This document shows, piece by piece, positions 57,373 through 58,007 of a stretch of DNA of 58,007 nt (the first letter of the stretch is position 1; each line of letters begins with the position of its first letter). Source of the stretch: Oscillospiraceae bacterium (GTDB lineage: Bacteria > Bacillota > Clostridia > Oscillospirales > Acutalibacteraceae); the NCBI GenBank assembly GCA_031288555.1, contig JAITRE010000012.1:1-58007 (forward strand), written 5' to 3'. The notes under the pieces are model-generated. The model had not been told where the DNA came from. It saw only the letters and a program-made list of their open reading frames with translations, and searched no databases. The translations under genes and the position numbers were made by a program.

Positions 57373-58007
57373 TATTCTCAAAACAAACAACAAATTCATT
57401 TTAACCCACCAATTTCTCTTTCATTATCTTGTTGTATTAAATTTAATTGCTTGCTTAAATTTTAACAATTCATCATAATAAATTTTAAATTATTTAATAT
57501 AAAACTTTTTTATAGAAAATTTACTTTTTAAAAATAAAACTTTTACAAATTTTTCACTTTTTAAGCTTTCAAATAAAGACTAAACAAATAAATTTAAATA
57601 CTAAATAAATACCAATTTCATATGTTTTTTATAAATAACATATTGATTTGAGACATGTAGAAAAAGATGCCCAAATTGCTTTTAATATTATCATGTAGAA
57701 AAAAATATACAAATTATCTATTTTAGAACTATTTATTAGTTGTTCTTGATTACTTGAATTTATTGAAACATGTTCATCAGATGAAACATGAAAATTTAAA
57801 TACTTACGAAATGCTTCATATATTCTTTATAGTTCTTTAGATGAAACATGAAAATTTAAATACTTACGAAATGCTTCATATATTCTTTATAGTTCTTTGA
57901 TAGATTCAAAATATAAAACTTTTCCTATGTAATTTATAAAATATTAACAAAAACTATTTTTTTATTTAAAACTATATTTTTAAAATAAACTTTTATAAAA
58001 TTTTGTT
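57373..58007. other. Terminal non-coding region with degenerate repeats
   Basis: 635 A/T-rich bases. Besides the 60-bp tandem duplication, CATGTAGAAAAA followed by a related 12 bases occurs twice (about 57654 and 57702). No coding frame survives: plus-strand reading gives peptides broken by TGA and TAG. It looks like decayed coding or mobile DNA. Confidence 0.45.
57779..57898. repeat. Perfect 60-bp tandem duplication
   Basis: Two adjacent 60-base units, 57779-57838 and 57839-57898, are identical. Each begins AGATGAAACATG. A unit length divisible by three keeps reading frame. In one frame each unit reads a 19-codon peptide starting MKHENLNTYEML. Confidence 0.9.

Noticed and set aside
57720..57900. 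TGA read as tryptophan in the terminal repeat region
   Set aside because: Normal genes in the window use TGA as a stop (for example lspA and ntpD), so recoding is not supported.

Overview
The window is very A+T-rich, low-G+C Firmicutes DNA, most likely a member of Clostridia close to Oscillospiraceae. Four things support this: an endospore programme (spoIIID, yunB, ylbJ, spoIIP, gpr, spoIVFB), a V-type ATPase instead of a visible F-type operon, a meso-DAP-type MurE, and an rlmN-phosphatase-PASTA kinase cluster. The long A/T-rich spacers, decayed-looking stretches, split clusters and missing partners fit a genome under reduction, for example a host-restricted gut or protist symbiont. A relative of the termite-protist endosymbiont 'Candidatus Improbicoccus' is a guess from recall, not shown by the sequence.

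Layout. 1-3200: tail of an Rpn/PD-(D/E)XK nuclease at the window edge, a zinc-ribbon protein, an orphan amino-acid ABC ATPase and a small acidic membrane protein. 3288-16852: mostly minus-strand housekeeping genes (PHP phosphoesterase, hprK, rluD-lspA-ppa, folC-asnB, lytic transglycosylase, tsaC-ybeY, rsmI-ferredoxin-ruvX, yunB), with plus-strand spoIIID and iscU between them. 17263-20571: dprA-topA. 20612-23296: pepP, a candidate pseudoknotted RNA, rpsU, and a Nif11-like peptide with a Gly-Gly motif. 23297-28947: efp, uvrA, neuA, murE. 28952-32988: a Lys-rich coiled-coil protein, asd and ylbJ. 33015-41084: a 1488-residue secreted modular protein, a small membrane protein, spoIIP, gpr and rapZ. 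41190-49470: prkC-stp-rlmN, TPM and LemA proteins, mreB, comFC. 48820-55301: V-ATPase operon K-E-C-F-A-B-D without subunit I. 55491-57372: M42 peptidase and spoIVFB. The window ends in non-coding DNA with a 60-bp tandem duplication.

Together the genes cover envelope building (asd, murE, mreB, lspA, lytic transglycosylase), translation and RNA modification (rluD, rsmI, rlmN, tsaC, ybeY, efp, rpsU), DNA processing (dprA, topA, uvrA, ruvX, comFC), Ser/Thr phospho-signalling and sporulation.

Most notable observations: the Nif11-like Gly-Gly leader peptide with a near-perfect Shine-Dalgarno; two interlocked inverted repeats that would form a pseudoknotted RNA beside rpsU; three genes whose Shine-Dalgarno spacing points to ATT start codons, against a background where about 22 of 52 assigned starts are non-ATG; and a V-ATPase with a Na+-type K-ring signature but no stator subunit I in the operon.
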